Source of the DNA: Erwinia sp. E602
Lineage (GTDB): Bacteria > Pseudomonadota > Gammaproteobacteria > Enterobacterales > Enterobacteriaceae
Assembly: GCF_018141005.1 (NCBI RefSeq)
Contig: NZ_CP046582.1
Span: 1,302,001 to 1,366,000 of the forward strand
DNA length: 64,000 nt
Direction of reading: 5' to 3'
In this document: one piece after another, positions 18,431-28,676 of the stretch
How the letters are laid out: every line of letters begins with the position of its first letter
Position numbering within the stretch: the stretch's first letter is position 1
The notes under the pieces: model-generated
Seen by the model: the letters and a program-made list of their open reading frames with translations, nothing else
Told to the model about the DNA's origin: nothing
Database searches by the model: none
Translations under genes and position numbers: made by a program

Positions 18431-19381
18431 TTACAACCGGGCGGCCAGCACGTCTTCCAGCTTCTGCTGGTCGCTGGCGAAATTACGGATGCCGTCGGAA
18501 AGTTTTTCCACCGCCATCGGATCCTGATTGTGCAGCCAGCGGAATTCGGCTTCCGTCAGGGCTTTCGGCGGGTTCAGCACGTTGGTGGACGGGGTCAGTT
18601 TACGCTCAACCGGCGCGTTGCTGGCCTGCAGCTCTTTCAGCAGGTCCGGGGAGATCGTCAGGCGGTCGCAGCCGGCCAGGGCCAGAATCTGCTCCACCTT
18701 GCGGAAGCTGGCACCCATGATCACCGTGTTGTAGCGGTGCTGTTTGTAATACTCGTAAATGTTACGCACCGACACCACGCCCGGATCTTCATCCACCACA
18801 TACGGGTCGAGCGGCTTGCGGCTGTTGTACCAGTCGTAAATACGGCCGACAAACGGCGAGATGAGGAAAACGCCTGCTTCGGCGCAGGCACGCGCCTGCG
18901 CCATTGAGAACAGCAGCGTCAGGTTACACTGAATGCCGTTCTTCTCCAGCTCCTCCGCCGCTTTGATCCCCTCCCAGGTAGAGGCCAGCTTGATCAGAAT
19001 GCGCGAGCGCGGAATGCCGTTCTCTTCGTACATCCGCACCAGCTTCTCGGCTTTGGTCACGCACATGCCGCGGTCAAAGGAGAGGCGCGCATCCACCTCG
19101 GTAGAGACGCGTCCAGGTACGCTTTTCAGGATCTCCATACCGAGGTTGATGGCGACTTTATCGCTGGCGTTGATGATCTGCGTCTCTTTGCTGCCACCCT
19201 GCCGTTTGGCATAGTCGATGGCATCGGTAATCAGGTGCTTGTAGGAGTCAAGACCGGAAGCTTTCAGGATCAGCGACGGGTTAGTGGTCGCGTCTTCAGG
19301 ATGGTAGTTACGAATCGATTCGATATCGCCACTGTCAGCCACCACGGTGGTGAATTGTTTCAGTGCGTCTAACTGGTTCAT
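18431..19381 (-). CDS. talA: transaldolase A (TalA)
   Basis: Transaldolase moves a dihydroxyacetone unit from sedoheptulose-7-phosphate to glyceraldehyde-3-phosphate. The product is 316 residues, exactly the E. coli TalA length, starting [19 protein letters not shown]. Motifs: [23 protein letters not shown], and [20 protein letters not shown], which contains the Schiff-base lysine (in ILIKLAST), plus [11 protein letters not shown]. The start is set at 19381, where AAGGAGC precedes ATG and homology begins, not at upstream in-frame codons. It is the first gene of talA-tktB, transcribed leftward and divergent from maeB. In E. coli the pair is under RpoS control. Confidence 0.95.
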   Translation of the reverse strand: MNQLDALKQFTTVVADSGDIESIRNYHPEDATTNPSLILKASGLDSYKHLITDAIDYAKRQGGSKETQIINASDKVAINLGMEILKSVPGRVSTEVDARLSFDRGMCVTKAEKLVRMYEENGIPRSRILIKLASTWEGIKAAEELEKNGIQCNLTLLFSMAQARACAEAGVFLISPFVGRIYDWYNSRKPLDPYVVDEDPGVVSVRNIYEYYKQHRYNTVIMGASFRKVEQILALAGCDRLTISPDLLKELQASNAPVERKLTPSTNVLNPPKALTEAEFRWLHNQDPMAVEKLSDGIRNFASDQQKLEDVLAARL

Positions 19382-19814
19382 CGGTTTTAAGCTCCTTGTA
19401 AAGCGCATCAGTCTCGGGATAAACAATGTGGGGGGATCACAGTGCAACAGGCGCAGCACAATAGAAATACGCTTTCTCTGATTGTTGCAATGGGTCAGCC
19501 CAATGGTGCTTTGCACCGGCTACAGGGAGGCAAAAGCACTCCACCATGCCACGTGGCGGTCACCCTGTTTTGTTGAACAGTGCCGGCCAGAACACGTGCG
19601 GCGCGGCGTTATCTCAGCAACATCGGCGACGAAGCCACCATAAAGCATAGCAGATGAGGAAAATCGCGTGACGGGGAAGGTGGAATGCCTGGGGGTTAAT
19701 GGTAACGTGCGGTAACAGGGTGTAATGCCGTTTTTTTGCACTGCTTCAAGTTTTTACGTGTTATCGCCCCTCTATACTGACTGGTCAAACCTCGCCAAAG
19801 AAAAGGAACTGCGA
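19382..19814. other. divergent promoter region of talA and maeB
   Basis: This 433-base interval holds both promoters. I saw no credible gene. AAAGGAACTGCG directly before 19815 is the maeB ribosome binding site. Confidence 0.6.
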
Positions 19815-22094
19815 ATGGACGACCAGTTAAAACAGAGCGCGCTTGATTTCCACCAGTATCCGGTGCCGGGAAAAATCCAGGTGTCTCCCACCAAGCCGCT
19901 GGCAACCCAGCGAGACCTGGCTCTTGCGTACTCCCCCGGCGTGGCGGCACCCTGCCTGGAGATCGCCGCCGATCCTCAGGCGGCGGACAAGTACACCGCG
20001 CGCGGCAATCTGGTGGCGGTGATCTCCAACGGCACCGCGGTGCTCGGACTCGGTAATATCGGCGCGCTGGCCAGCAAACCGGTCATGGAAGGCAAAGGGG
20101 TGCTGTTTAAGAAGTTTGCCGGTATCGACGTGTTTGATATTGAAGTGGATGAGCTGGACCCGGACCGGCTGATTGAGGTGGTGGCGGCGCTGGAGCCAAC
20201 CTTTGGCGGCATCAATCTGGAAGATATCAAAGCGCCCGAATGCTTCTATATCGAGCAGAAGCTGCGCGAACGAATGAAAATCCCGGTATTTCACGACGAC
20301 CAGCACGGTACGGCAATTATCTGTACCGCGGCGGTGCTCAACGGCCTGCGGGTGGTGAATAAACAGATTGCCGATGTGCGGCTGGTGGTCTCCGGTGCCG
20401 GGGCCTCGGCGATAGCCTGCCTCAATCTGCTGGTGGCGCTGGGTATGCAGACGCGCAATATCGTGGTCTGCGATTCGAAAGGGGTGATTTACCAGGGGCG
20501 TGAGGCCAGTATGGAGCGCACCAAGGCGGCCTACGCGGTGGCGGACAGCGGCAAGCGCACGCTGGATGAGGTGATCGACGGGGCGGATATTTTCCTCGGC
20601 TGCTCCGGACCGCGGGTGATGACCCCGGAGATGGTGAAAAAAATGGCGCGCGACCCGCTGATCCTTGCGCTGGCCAACCCGGAACCGGAGATCCTGCCGC
20701 CGCTGGCTAAGGCGGTTCGCCCGGATGCGATTATCTGTACCGGCCGTTCCGACTTCCCGAATCAGGTCAACAACGTGCTGTGTTTCCCGTTTATCTTCCG
20801 CGGCGCGCTGGACGTGGGCGCCACGGCGATTAACGAAGAGATGAAGCTGGCGGCGGTACACGCTATCGCCGAGCTGGCGCTGGCCGAACAGAGCGAGGTG
20901 GTGGCCTCCGCCTACGGCGATCAGGAGCTGAGCTTTGGCCCCGAGTACCTGATCCCGAAACCCTTTGATCCACGGCTGATCGTACAGATCGCCCCGGCGG
21001 TGGCAAAGGCGGCGATGGACTCCGGCGTGGCGCGGCGGCCAATTGCGGACTTTGACGCCTACCGCGAGAAGCTGACCGAGTTCGTCTACAAAACCAACCT
21101 GTTTATGAAGCCGGTGTTCTCGCAGGCGCGTAAGGATCCGAAGCGGGTGGTGCTGGCGGAGGGCGAAGAGGCGCGGGTGCTGCATGCCACCCAGGAGCTG
21201 GTCAGCCTCGGGCTGGCGAAGCCGATCCTGATCGGCCGCCCGAGCGTGATCGAGATGCGCATGCAGAAGCTTGGCCTGAAATTTGAGCTGGGGAAAGACG
21301 TGGAGGTGGTGAACAACGAATCCGACCCGCGTTTTAAAGAGTACTGGAATGAGTACTACCAGATTATGAAACGCCGTGGCGTCTCGCCGCAGGAGGCACA
21401 GCGCGCGGTGATCGGCAATCCGACGCTGATCGGCGCGATTATGGTCCATCGCGGCGAAGCGGATGCGCTGATCTGCGGCACCGTCGGCGACTACCGGCAG
21501 CACTATGAGATCGTTGAAAAGCTGTTTGGTTTCCGCAATCAGGCCGGGGTGGCCGGGGCGATGAACGCGCTTGAGCTGCCGAGCGGCAACACCTTTATTG
21601 CCGATACCTACGTCAATGAGGACCCGACGCCGGAACAGCTGGCGGAGCTGACGCTGCTGGCGGCGGAGACCGTGCGCCGCTTTGGGATTGAGCCGAAGGT
21701 AGCGCTGCTGTCGCACTCCAGCTTTGGTTCATCGAACGCGCCGGCGGCGCGCAAGATGCGCGAAACGCTGGCGCTGGTGAAGGCGCGTGCGCCGGATCTG
21801 GAAATTGACGGTGAGATGCACGGTGATGCGGCGCTGGTGGAGAGCATCCGCCACGACCTGATGCCGGACAGCCCGCTGAAAGGCTCGGCCAACCTGCTGA
21901 TCATGCCCAACGTTGAAGCGGCGCGCATCAGCTACAACCTGCTGCGCGTATCCTGCTCGGACGGCGTGACGGTCGGCCCGGTGCTGATGGGCATTGCCAA
22001 ACCGGTCCACGTGCTGACGCCGATCTCCTCGGTCAGGCGCATCATCAATATGGTGGCGCTGGCGGTGGTCGAAGCGCAAACCTCCCCGCTCTGA
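19815..22094 (+). CDS. maeB: NADP-dependent malic enzyme MaeB
   Basis: MaeB decarboxylates malate to pyruvate, making NADPH. It is 759 residues, identical in length to E. coli MaeB, and has the two-part architecture: malic enzyme domain ([31 protein letters not shown], and the NADP-binding [11 protein letters not shown]) in residues 1 to about 430, then a phosphotransacetylase-like domain from about 430 to the end ([43 protein letters not shown]). In E. coli the second domain mediates regulation by acetyl-CoA and lacks PTA activity. The start at 19815 ([13 protein letters not shown]) matches the orthologue and has AAGGAAC upstream. The E. coli neighbour eut operon is absent: hemF follows directly. 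Confidence 0.96.
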   Translation: MDDQLKQSALDFHQYPVPGKIQVSPTKPLATQRDLALAYSPGVAAPCLEIAADPQAADKYTARGNLVAVISNGTAVLGLGNIGALASKPVMEGKGVLFKKFAGIDVFDIEVDELDPDRLIEVVAALEPTFGGINLEDIKAPECFYIEQKLRERMKIPVFHDDQHGTAIICTAAVLNGLRVVNKQIADVRLVVSGAGASAIACLNLLVALGMQTRNIVVCDSKGVIYQGREASMERTKAAYAVADSGKRTLDEVIDGADIFLGCSGPRVMTPEMVKKMARDPLILALANPEPEILPPLAKAVRPDAIICTGRSDFPNQVNNVLCFPFIFRGALDVGATAINEEMKLAAVHAIAELALAEQSEVVASAYGDQELSFGPEYLIPKPFDPRLIVQIAPAVAKAAMDSGVARRPIADFDAYREKLTEFVYKTNLFMKPVFSQARKDPKRVVLAEGEEARVLHATQELVSLGLAKPILIGRPSVIEMRMQKLGLKFELGKDVEVVNNESDPRFKEYWNEYYQIMKRRGVSPQEAQRAVIGNPTLIGAIMVHRGEADALICGTVGDYRQHYEIVEKLFGFRNQAGVAGAMNALELPSGNTFIADTYVNEDPTPEQLAELTLLAAETVRRFGIEPKVALLSHSSFGSSNAPAARKMRETLALVKARAPDLEIDGEMHGDAALVESIRHDLMPDSPLKGSANLLIMPNVEAARISYNLLRVSCSDGVTVGPVLMGIAKPVHVLTPISSVRRIINMVALAVVEAQTSPL

Positions 22095-22098
22095 ACCC

Positions 22099-22160
22099 GA
22101 CGGCCGGTGCCCGCCCGGCCGTCTGTCACCTCACCGTGCCTGCCGCACCTGACGGTGAGG
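22099..22160. terminator. hairpin pair between maeB and hemF
   Basis: Two perfect stems, GACGGCCGG / CCGGCCGTC (22099-22107 with 22115-22123) and CCTCACCGT / ACGGTGAGG (22129-22137 with 22152-22160), lie between the convergent stops. They probably terminate both genes, though T tracts are poor. Confidence 0.6.
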
Positions 22161-22190
22161 GGATCCATCGTTTATCATGGCGGAACAGAC

Positions 22191-23108
<918 letters not shown>

Positions 23109-23136
23109 TTATAGCGAGAGACGCGTGGATTATACC

Positions 23137-24012
23137 TCAGCCGGTGCGGCGGCTGGCATCATACTCATCAAAAAAGCTGACGATACCGTCTGAGATCGCC
23201 GCGGCAATCTTCTGACGGAAGGCGGTGGTGCCGAGCAGCCGCTCCTCCGCCGGATTGGTGATAAATGAGGTTTCCACCAGTACCGAGGGGATGGAAGGCG
23301 ATTTCAGCACCGCAAACGCCGCCTGCTCGGTGTGCTGGCTGTGCAGGTGATGTACCGGGCGGATCTGGCTGAGCACGTGTTTACCGAGGATCAGGCTGTT
23401 TTTGATGGTGTCGGTCTGCACCAGGTCAAACAGCACCTGCTGCAGATAGTGATCCTTCGCTGCCACCTGCGCGCCGCCAATCTCATCGGCGGCGTTCTCC
23501 TTCTGTGACAGGTAGCGCGCCATGGTGCTGCTGGCCCCACGGTTGGAGAGGGCGAACACCGACGCGCCGTTGGCCGTCGGGCTGGTAAAGCCGTCGGCGT
23601 GGACCGACATAAACAGGTCGGCGCCGTGCTGATGGGCGATCTCCACCCGTTCACCCAGCGGGATAAAGTGGTCGGTTTCACGGGTCAGCCGCACCTCAAT
23701 ATGCGGATGATTGCTCAGCCGCTGGCGGATGTGGTTGGCGATCTCCAGCACCACGTGCTTCTCCTCCGAACCTTCATGGCCGACCGCCCCGGAGTCAATA
23801 CCGCCGTGGCCGGGGTCAATCATGACGATTTTTTTGCTGCCTCCCGGGCGCGGCGGTGGGCTGGCTGGGGTTTTACGCTGCGGCTGGCCGACGTGCAGGG
23901 TGACATCCTCCTCACGTGCGCTGGCGTTGCGGCCGAACAGCGCCAGCGCCAGCCCGGAAAGCAGCAGCTGGCGGCGGGTGGTCAGCGGCGTCAGCCTGGA
24001 AATCATTTTCAT
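23137..24012 (-). CDS. amiA: N-acetylmuramoyl-L-alanine amidase AmiA (Tat-exported)
   Basis: AmiA cleaves the bond between N-acetylmuramic acid and the stem peptide during daughter-cell separation; in E. coli it is activated by EnvC. The protein of 291 residues starts MKMISRLTPLTTRRQLLLSG, a twin-arginine signal, followed by a hydrophobic stretch. The Amidase_3 zinc site is visible as IDPGHGGIDSGA (His), EEKHVVLEIA (Glu), SVHADGF (His), and the catalytic Glu in PSVLVETSFITNP. AGGA lies before the ATG at 24012; an ATG 18 codons further upstream has no better support. It shares an operon with hemF and is divergent from ypeA. Confidence 0.95.
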   Translation of the reverse strand: MKMISRLTPLTTRRQLLLSGLALALFGRNASAREEDVTLHVGQPQRKTPASPPPRPGGSKKIVMIDPGHGGIDSGAVGHEGSEEKHVVLEIANHIRQRLSNHPHIEVRLTRETDHFIPLGERVEIAHQHGADLFMSVHADGFTSPTANGASVFALSNRGASSTMARYLSQKENAADEIGGAQVAAKDHYLQQVLFDLVQTDTIKNSLILGKHVLSQIRPVHHLHSQHTEQAAFAVLKSPSIPSVLVETSFITNPAEERLLGTTAFRQKIAAAISDGIVSFFDEYDASRRTG

Positions 24013-24251
24013 AGCAGCATCCTGAATGGCGCGTTGGCGGTAAGTAAGCACGAATGGATCCATTAATGGCAGCTGTTATAGCGTAACAATCCGTGCGCCG
24101 CGAGACGGGAACTGTTTCAGACTTTTAAGCTTTATTTCAAGGTAATACCTCAGGGATTAAGGTTTTTTTGCCACCGGCGGCGTTACAGGGGTTGCACGCG
24201 CGAAATAATGCGTGATAATCAGCAAATTGTGCTTAAGGTCAGGGTAATTCC

Positions 24252-24677
24252 ATGGAAATCCGTGCTTTCCGCCAGGAAGATATTGAAGAAGTGATCACGC
24301 TCTGGGAGCGTTGCGATCTGTTACGGCCGTGGAACGATCCGGAAATGGATATTGAGCGTAAGCTGAATCACGACCCCGACCTGTTTCTGGTGGCGGTGGT
24401 CGGTGGCGAAATCGTCGGCACGCTGATGGGTGGCTACGACGGCCATCGCGGGTCTGCCTACTATCTCGGCGTGCATCCGGACTATCAGGGACGCGGCTTT
24501 GCCAACGCGCTGATCAACCGGCTGGAGAAGAAGCTGATCGCGCGCGGTTGCCCGAAAATTCACGTGATGGTGCGGGAAGAGAACGATGCGGTGGTCGGCT
24601 TCTACGAGAAGCTGGAATATGAAACCGTCGACAGCATGCTGCTCGGCAAGCGGCTGATCGAAGATCGCGAATACTGA
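24252..24677 (+). CDS. ypeA: YpeA, GNAT-family N-acetyltransferase
   Basis: A 141-residue single-domain GNAT protein nearly identical to E. coli Ype[38 protein letters not shown], then the acetyl-CoA binding loop in [29 protein letters not shown], and a final strand ending [11 protein letters not shown]. The RimI-like fold suggests acetylation of a protein N-terminus or lysine; E. coli YpeA has been reported to acetylate protein lysines, but the natural substrate is not settled. It is transcribed away from amiA. Confidence 0.92.
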   Translation: MEIRAFRQEDIEEVITLWERCDLLRPWNDPEMDIERKLNHDPDLFLVAVVGGEIVGTLMGGYDGHRGSAYYLGVHPDYQGRGFANALINRLEKKLIARGCPKIHVMVREENDAVVGFYEKLEYETVDSMLLGKRLIEDREY

Positions 24678-24927
24678 TCGCTTATGCGGGGCGGTCCGAT
24701 GCAGCCCTGTGAAACATCGCGCAGCCTGCGCCGAAGCGCCTGCTGGTGCCGCCGGAGCAATGCTCACGATGGAGAGGGGCCACGTCGTATAAATGTTGCT
24801 GATGATGACGGTGCCGGCGTGGCAAAACTCCTGCTAAAAATGACAGGGCCATCGCAGCCTTACACGTGCCAAAGATGGCACTGTTGCCGCAATTGACATA
24901 TTTGATGATGATAATAACCGTACCGCC

Positions 24928-25374
24928 GTGAATTACTCCCCCGATGATTACGATAATAAAGGCCAGCTGCGCCTGCCGCTGAGCTTCTGGGCGATCCTGC
25001 TGCTGCAGGCCCGCACCTGGGTGCTGTTTGTGGTGGCCGGTGCATCACGTCAGCAGGGGGCCAGCCTGCTGGAGCTGTTCTACCCTGATACCCCCGCCTT
25101 CTGGCTGGGCCTGGCGCTGGGGCTGCCCGCCGCCGCCGGCCTGCTGTTGACCGGCTATCGCCAGCGGCTGCCGCGCCTGTGGCAGGCGTGGCGTTGGGTG
25201 CTGTGCGCCACGCTGCTGGTGATGCTGATGCTGCAGGCCGCACTGTTGTGGCAGGGAGACGATCCGCTTTCGCCGCTGGTGACTGGGGTGATGCTGCTGG
25301 ACGTGTTCGCACTCTGCGCATTACTGTGGCAGCGCCGCCTGCGCGACTGCTTCGATCCGCAGGAGAATCAGTGA
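24928..25374 (+). CDS. yfeZ: YfeZ, DUF2919 inner-membrane protein
   Basis: A 148-residue protein with four hydrophobic segments (about residues 20-40, 57-77, 88-108, 118-136), beginning with the family signature NYSPDDYDNKGQLRLPLSFW. This is the DUF2919/YfeZ family, of unknown function. Its start codon is GTG at 24928 with no clear ribosome binding site upstream. A TTGACA hexamer lies at 24893-24898. The gene is followed after 76 bases by yfeY, as in E. coli. The 250 bases before it (24678-24927) hold no other gene. Confidence 0.85.
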   Translation: MNYSPDDYDNKGQLRLPLSFWAILLLQARTWVLFVVAGASRQQGASLLELFYPDTPAFWLGLALGLPAAAGLLLTGYRQRLPRLWQAWRWVLCATLLVMLMLQAALLWQGDDPLSPLVTGVMLLDVFALCALLWQRRLRDCFDPQENQ

Positions 25375-25386
25375 ATCCCGCCGTTT

Positions 25387-25413
25387 AAACTTTTTCAGCG
25401 TTCTGCACTCCAA
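25387..25413 (+). promoter_or_regulatory. candidate sigma-E promoter of yfeY
   Basis: AAACTT (25387-25392) and TCCAA (25409-25413) are separated by 16 bases, the spacing of sigma-E promoters (consensus GGAACTT and TCAAA). E. coli yfeY is a known RpoE-regulated gene. The match is partial, so the site is a candidate. Confidence 0.45.
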
Positions 25414-25450
25414 GCACCGGAAGTTGTGAATACTGAACTCAGGAGTTGTT

Positions 25451-26071
25451 ATGAAAAATTCTCGTCCGGCGCTGTTAATCGCTACCCTGCTGCTGGCGGG
25501 CTGCGCCGGTTCCTCTGCGCCATCTGATTCTGCCAGCGCCTCGACCTGGTGGAATCCGATCTCCTGGTCGTGGTCCAGCCTGTCGCCGACCCACTGGTTT
25601 GGCTCGTCGCTGCAGGTGAGCGAAGCCGGCGTCGGTGAGGTCACCGGCAGCACCGCGATGACCGAAGCCGCCATCGGTAAAGGGCTGGACGGCAACTACG
25701 CCCTGCGCCAGGGTATGCGCAGCGAGGGCGGCAACGTGGTGTCGTTCTGGCAGGCGATTAACGGCGATAAGCAGGTGAAAATAGAGCTGAGCGGGCAGGG
25801 TACGGTAAGCCGCATTGACGTCAGCGACGCCGGGGTGAAAACCGCCGGCGGCGTCAGCATCGGCACGCCGTTCAGCGACCTCTACGGCAAAGCCTTTGGC
25901 GCCTGCCGCAAAGGCCAGGGCGCGGACGGCGACGGTGTCGAGTGTAAAGCGCCGGGCAGCAAGCATATCAGCTACCTGTTCAGCGGCGAATGGCACGGCC
26001 CTGAAGGGCTGATGCCTGCAGACGATACGCTGAAAAGCTGGAAAATCAGCAAGATTATCTGGCGTAGATAA
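25451..26071 (+). CDS. yfeY: YfeY, RpoE-regulated lipoprotein (DUF1131)
   Basis: The 206-residue protein starts with a lipoprotein signal ending LLLAGC (Cys18); Ala at +2 predicts outer-membrane sorting. The mature part begins with a Ser/Trp-rich stretch (STWWNPISWSWSSLSPTHWFG) and continues with the DUF1131 domain (ALRQGMRSEGGNVVSFWQAING, GTPFSDLYGKAFGACRKGQG). It matches E. coli YfeY. The function is unknown; regulation by sigma-E points to envelope homeostasis. CAGGAG precedes the ATG. Part of this gene recurs at 29497-29816 in shortened form. Confidence 0.92.
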   Translation: MKNSRPALLIATLLLAGCAGSSAPSDSASASTWWNPISWSWSSLSPTHWFGSSLQVSEAGVGEVTGSTAMTEAAIGKGLDGNYALRQGMRSEGGNVVSFWQAINGDKQVKIELSGQGTVSRIDVSDAGVKTAGGVSIGTPFSDLYGKAFGACRKGQGADGDGVECKAPGSKHISYLFSGEWHGPEGLMPADDTLKSWKISKIIWRR

Positions 26072-26268
26072 GGCGCTAATCGTAACGGGCCAGTATGTGG
26101 AGAGGTGCAGCCATCATTGCTGCGGATGTTGCTCCTGCTGGCCCCACATCTGCCGTAATTTCACCGTGACCGACCCCTCACGCGCGCGCACTGCGCTCCC
26201 TCCTGAGAAAACGTGTCATCGCAGTTATCCCGCCGCGGGTAGCCGTTGCCCTTTGCTATCCTGCCGAC

Positions 26269-26446
26269 AAAATATTTAATCGCAATTAAGCCGCCATTTT
26301 CTGACGATCTGGCGGTCATTGCTCTCACCTGTAATACAGATGCGTGAATAAAACTGAATTCGCGCTATAAGCCGCTGTCTGTCAACGGACGTTCGGGTTT
26401 GCTCGCCTTTGTTGCCGGTGTTAGCAACGTGGATTAGCCATTTAGA
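26269..26446. repeat. direct repeat copy A flanking the effector-immunity pair
   Basis: About 178 bases from AATATTTAATCGCA to GATTAGCCATTTAGA recur at 29815-29991 with few differences; the run from AATTCGCGCTATAAGC to GTTGCCGGTGTTAGC looks identical. The two copies have the same orientation and bracket the lipase and immunity genes. Confidence 0.9.
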
Positions 26447-26540
26447 GGTTAAGCATCTTGTGGACTCACATTGACGGAACGGTTTTGTGCGAGGTGTGTG
26501 TTTCCCCCCCCTATGTCAGGGTTGTTGACGTCTAATAGGT

Positions 26541-26568
26541 TTGGGTTAAGTTTTGCCTGATGTATGAT
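26541..26568 (+). promoter_or_regulatory. candidate promoter of the lipase gene
   Basis: TTGGGT (26541-26546) and TATGAT (26563-26568) are spaced 16 bases apart, 41 bases before the start codon. A sigma-70 promoter is plausible. Confidence 0.35.
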
Positions 26569-26609
26569 CGACCGGTATTTAACCAGAGAAATTAAAAGGA
26601 TTTAAAACT

Positions 26610-28676
26610 ATGGCAGACGAGACAGACAATACGACAGTGACCTGTCTGAGTCACAAGATGAAGTACAAAGAAGTCCCTTGTGGCAGGCAACTGAAACACT
26701 GGCTGGAGTTGCAGTTTGTGGATGAGAACAACAACCCGGTTTCCGGCCTGAACGTGCAGTTGGAATACCATCCGCTGGCCACGGCGGCAGAAATGGCGAT
26801 GTTGAGGCGGGGTGGCGACACCCGGTTCGATCCCACACCGCCGCCTAATCCGCCCGCTGGCGTCACCGACAGCCAGGGGCTAGTGCGGTTCGATGACCTG
26901 TACTGGCTGGCCGTTGACGTGAAAATGGACGGGCAGCAGCTGGCCGATGAAATGGAGCAGCGCCCGCTGGGTATCAGGCGTAACCCGAACAGCCAGCCGG
27001 TGAGCGGTAATGCCTTTCGGCGGGAGACGCGGGACAAAAGCTGGCGCACGGACGTGCAGGAGAAGGCGGAGGCCGCCGGATACCGGCATCACTATGTGAC
27101 CATCGGGGAGCTGTGCGACAGGTTACCGGAGATGCCGGGCTGGGACTCGCCTGAGCCGCCGGTGTTCCATTTTCCGCCCGGAAAGGCGCTGAAAGGGACG
27201 AAAATTGCGCGGGATGCGCTGGAGCAGCGCCACGTGATTGAGGTCTGCCCGTTCCGGGCGTGGGTGCTGCCCCTGCACGACACAAAGGACTATGACCTGG
27301 CGAACGCGCTGAACCTCGGCATCATGGCCGACCTTGTGTATGCCGCCGAGGCGAAGAACCCGACCATCGATTATTTTTTCCGGCAGAAGTGCCTGGATCT
27401 GTCCTGCATCCCGCAGTTTGCCGAGTATCCGTCTTACTTTCACACACTGGCGGTGGATGTACCGTTCCGGGAGCGCTACCAGCCTCCTGTCTACATGAAT
27501 ACTGGGGTGGGAGCAACGGGGGAAGGTGATACCCGCCTGTTTACGGTGGAATGCGGGGCGCACGTACTGGTTGCCTGGTGCGGTACCGACACTCTGCTGA
27601 ATATCCTGACAGATTTGTCCTTCGCACCGAAGCGGTGTCTGCCGGAGCTGGCTGGGGCGGGCAACGTGCACGGTGGTTTTCTGGAAGCCTGGCAACTGGC
27701 TAAACGGAAGTTCGGGGATAAGCTTGACGCGGTTAAGACTGGTTTAGGTAAGAGAAAGAAGCTGTTCGTCTGCGGTCACAGTCTGGGCGGGGCGCTGGCG
27801 CTCCTGTATGCCGCCGAGATGAAAGCCTTTAACCCCGTGCTGTACACCTACGGAATGCCGCGGACCTTCACCCGCGCGGCGATCGCCTCTCTGGGTGGCA
27901 TCACGCACTTCCGTCACGTCAACGACAATGACACGATCACGCAGATCCCGCCGGATGCCGATCTTGATAACGCGTTTTACAGATCGTGGGGGCCCCTGGG
28001 CGACAAACTGGGGTTTGACTGGTCACTGACTACGGCCGCCGGACTCAGTGTGGCGGTGCGGGACCTAACGTTCCAGTCGACAGAGCTTGTGGAGAAAAAA
28101 GACCCGTACTGGCACCATGGCAGTACGGTGATATTTTTCCGGGCGCAGCAGTGCGCGATGCGGGCTGCCAGTCCGAACCAGAAAAGCCTGGTCGACGGGC
28201 AGGTCTATACCCGGCATTTTGTGTCCACCAGACTGTATGTCGTGCCGTCCCTCAATGAAGAGTGCCTGAAATCCACCGCTGAGTATCAGGCAGCGTTTAT
28301 CCAGTGCCTGAACCCGGCCAGCCTGGCAAAGACCTTTCCGCAGAATACTAATCCGGCGCTGAACGGCATCGGAACCGACCCCCGCAGCCACTCGATGGCG
28401 CACCGCTACCTGCCCTATATTCACAATCAGGTGCTGGAGCTGGCCGATCCGGGCAGGGAGATGCACCGGAAAGAGATGCGGGTCATGTTCCGGGATCAGG
28501 TTGAGAAGGGCGCGGCCTACAGCAATCCGGATGAGGTTGAACGTAACCGCGAATTTCTGGCACTTCAGGACATGCTGCCGGTGGCGCTGAGGCGGACAGA
28601 GGCAGATGAGACCGGGAAAAATGCCCTGCTGCGTTTTGCGGCGGTAACGGAGGAAGAAGTTGAACTTTCTCAGTAA
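26610..28676 (+). CDS. class-3 lipase, putative type VI secretion phospholipase effector
   Basis: A 688-residue protein with no signal peptide. Residues about 28-105 look like a beta-sandwich of carboxypeptidase-regulatory or transthyretin type (LELQFVDENNNPVSGLNVQL ... GVTDSQGLVRFDDL), a fold common at the adaptor end of VgrG-delivered effectors. Residues about 310-510 form a lipase_3 domain: nucleophile elbow GHSLGGALA (Ser391), Asp in RHVNDNDTITQIPP (about 439-441), and His in YWHHGS (502 or 503). The C-terminal 170 residues are unassigned. It overlaps by 17 bases a lipoprotein gene, the usual arrangement of Tle-type phospholipase effector and periplasmic immunity protein. No VgrG, PAAR or T6SS structural gene is in the window, so delivery is inferred. 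Confidence 0.75.
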   Translation: MADETDNTTVTCLSHKMKYKEVPCGRQLKHWLELQFVDENNNPVSGLNVQLEYHPLATAAEMAMLRRGGDTRFDPTPPPNPPAGVTDSQGLVRFDDLYWLAVDVKMDGQQLADEMEQRPLGIRRNPNSQPVSGNAFRRETRDKSWRTDVQEKAEAAGYRHHYVTIGELCDRLPEMPGWDSPEPPVFHFPPGKALKGTKIARDALEQRHVIEVCPFRAWVLPLHDTKDYDLANALNLGIMADLVYAAEAKNPTIDYFFRQKCLDLSCIPQFAEYPSYFHTLAVDVPFRERYQPPVYMNTGVGATGEGDTRLFTVECGAHVLVAWCGTDTLLNILTDLSFAPKRCLPELAGAGNVHGGFLEAWQLAKRKFGDKLDAVKTGLGKRKKLFVCGHSLGGALALLYAAEMKAFNPVLYTYGMPRTFTRAAIASLGGITHFRHVNDNDTITQIPPDADLDNAFYRSWGPLGDKLGFDWSLTTAAGLSVAVRDLTFQSTELVEKKDPYWHHGSTVIFFRAQQCAMRAASPNQKSLVDGQVYTRHFVSTRLYVVPSLNEECLKSTAEYQAAFIQCLNPASLAKTFPQNTNPALNGIGTDPRSHSMAHRYLPYIHNQVLELADPGREMHRKEMRVMFRDQVEKGAAYSNPDEVERNREFLALQDMLPVALRRTEADETGKNALLRFAAVTEEEVELSQ

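Larger units (their letters stand above)
26072..26609. other. intergenic region between yfeY and the lipase gene
   Basis: The left half (26072-26268) shows no convincing gene; a Cys-rich frame at 26097-26279 looks fortuitous. The middle (26269-26446) is a direct repeat found again at 29815-29991. The right end (26447-26609) is unique, lower in GC, and holds the effector promoter and the ribosome binding site AAAAGGATTT. Confidence 0.7.

Noticed and set aside
19827..21716. 629-codon open frame opposite maeB
   Set aside because: Antisense shadow of a highly conserved enzyme gene; Arg/His/Gln-rich with no domain.
26097..26279. 60-codon Cys-rich frame between yfeY and the direct repeat
   Set aside because: No ribosome binding site, odd composition, and the segment is missing from the otherwise duplicated copy.
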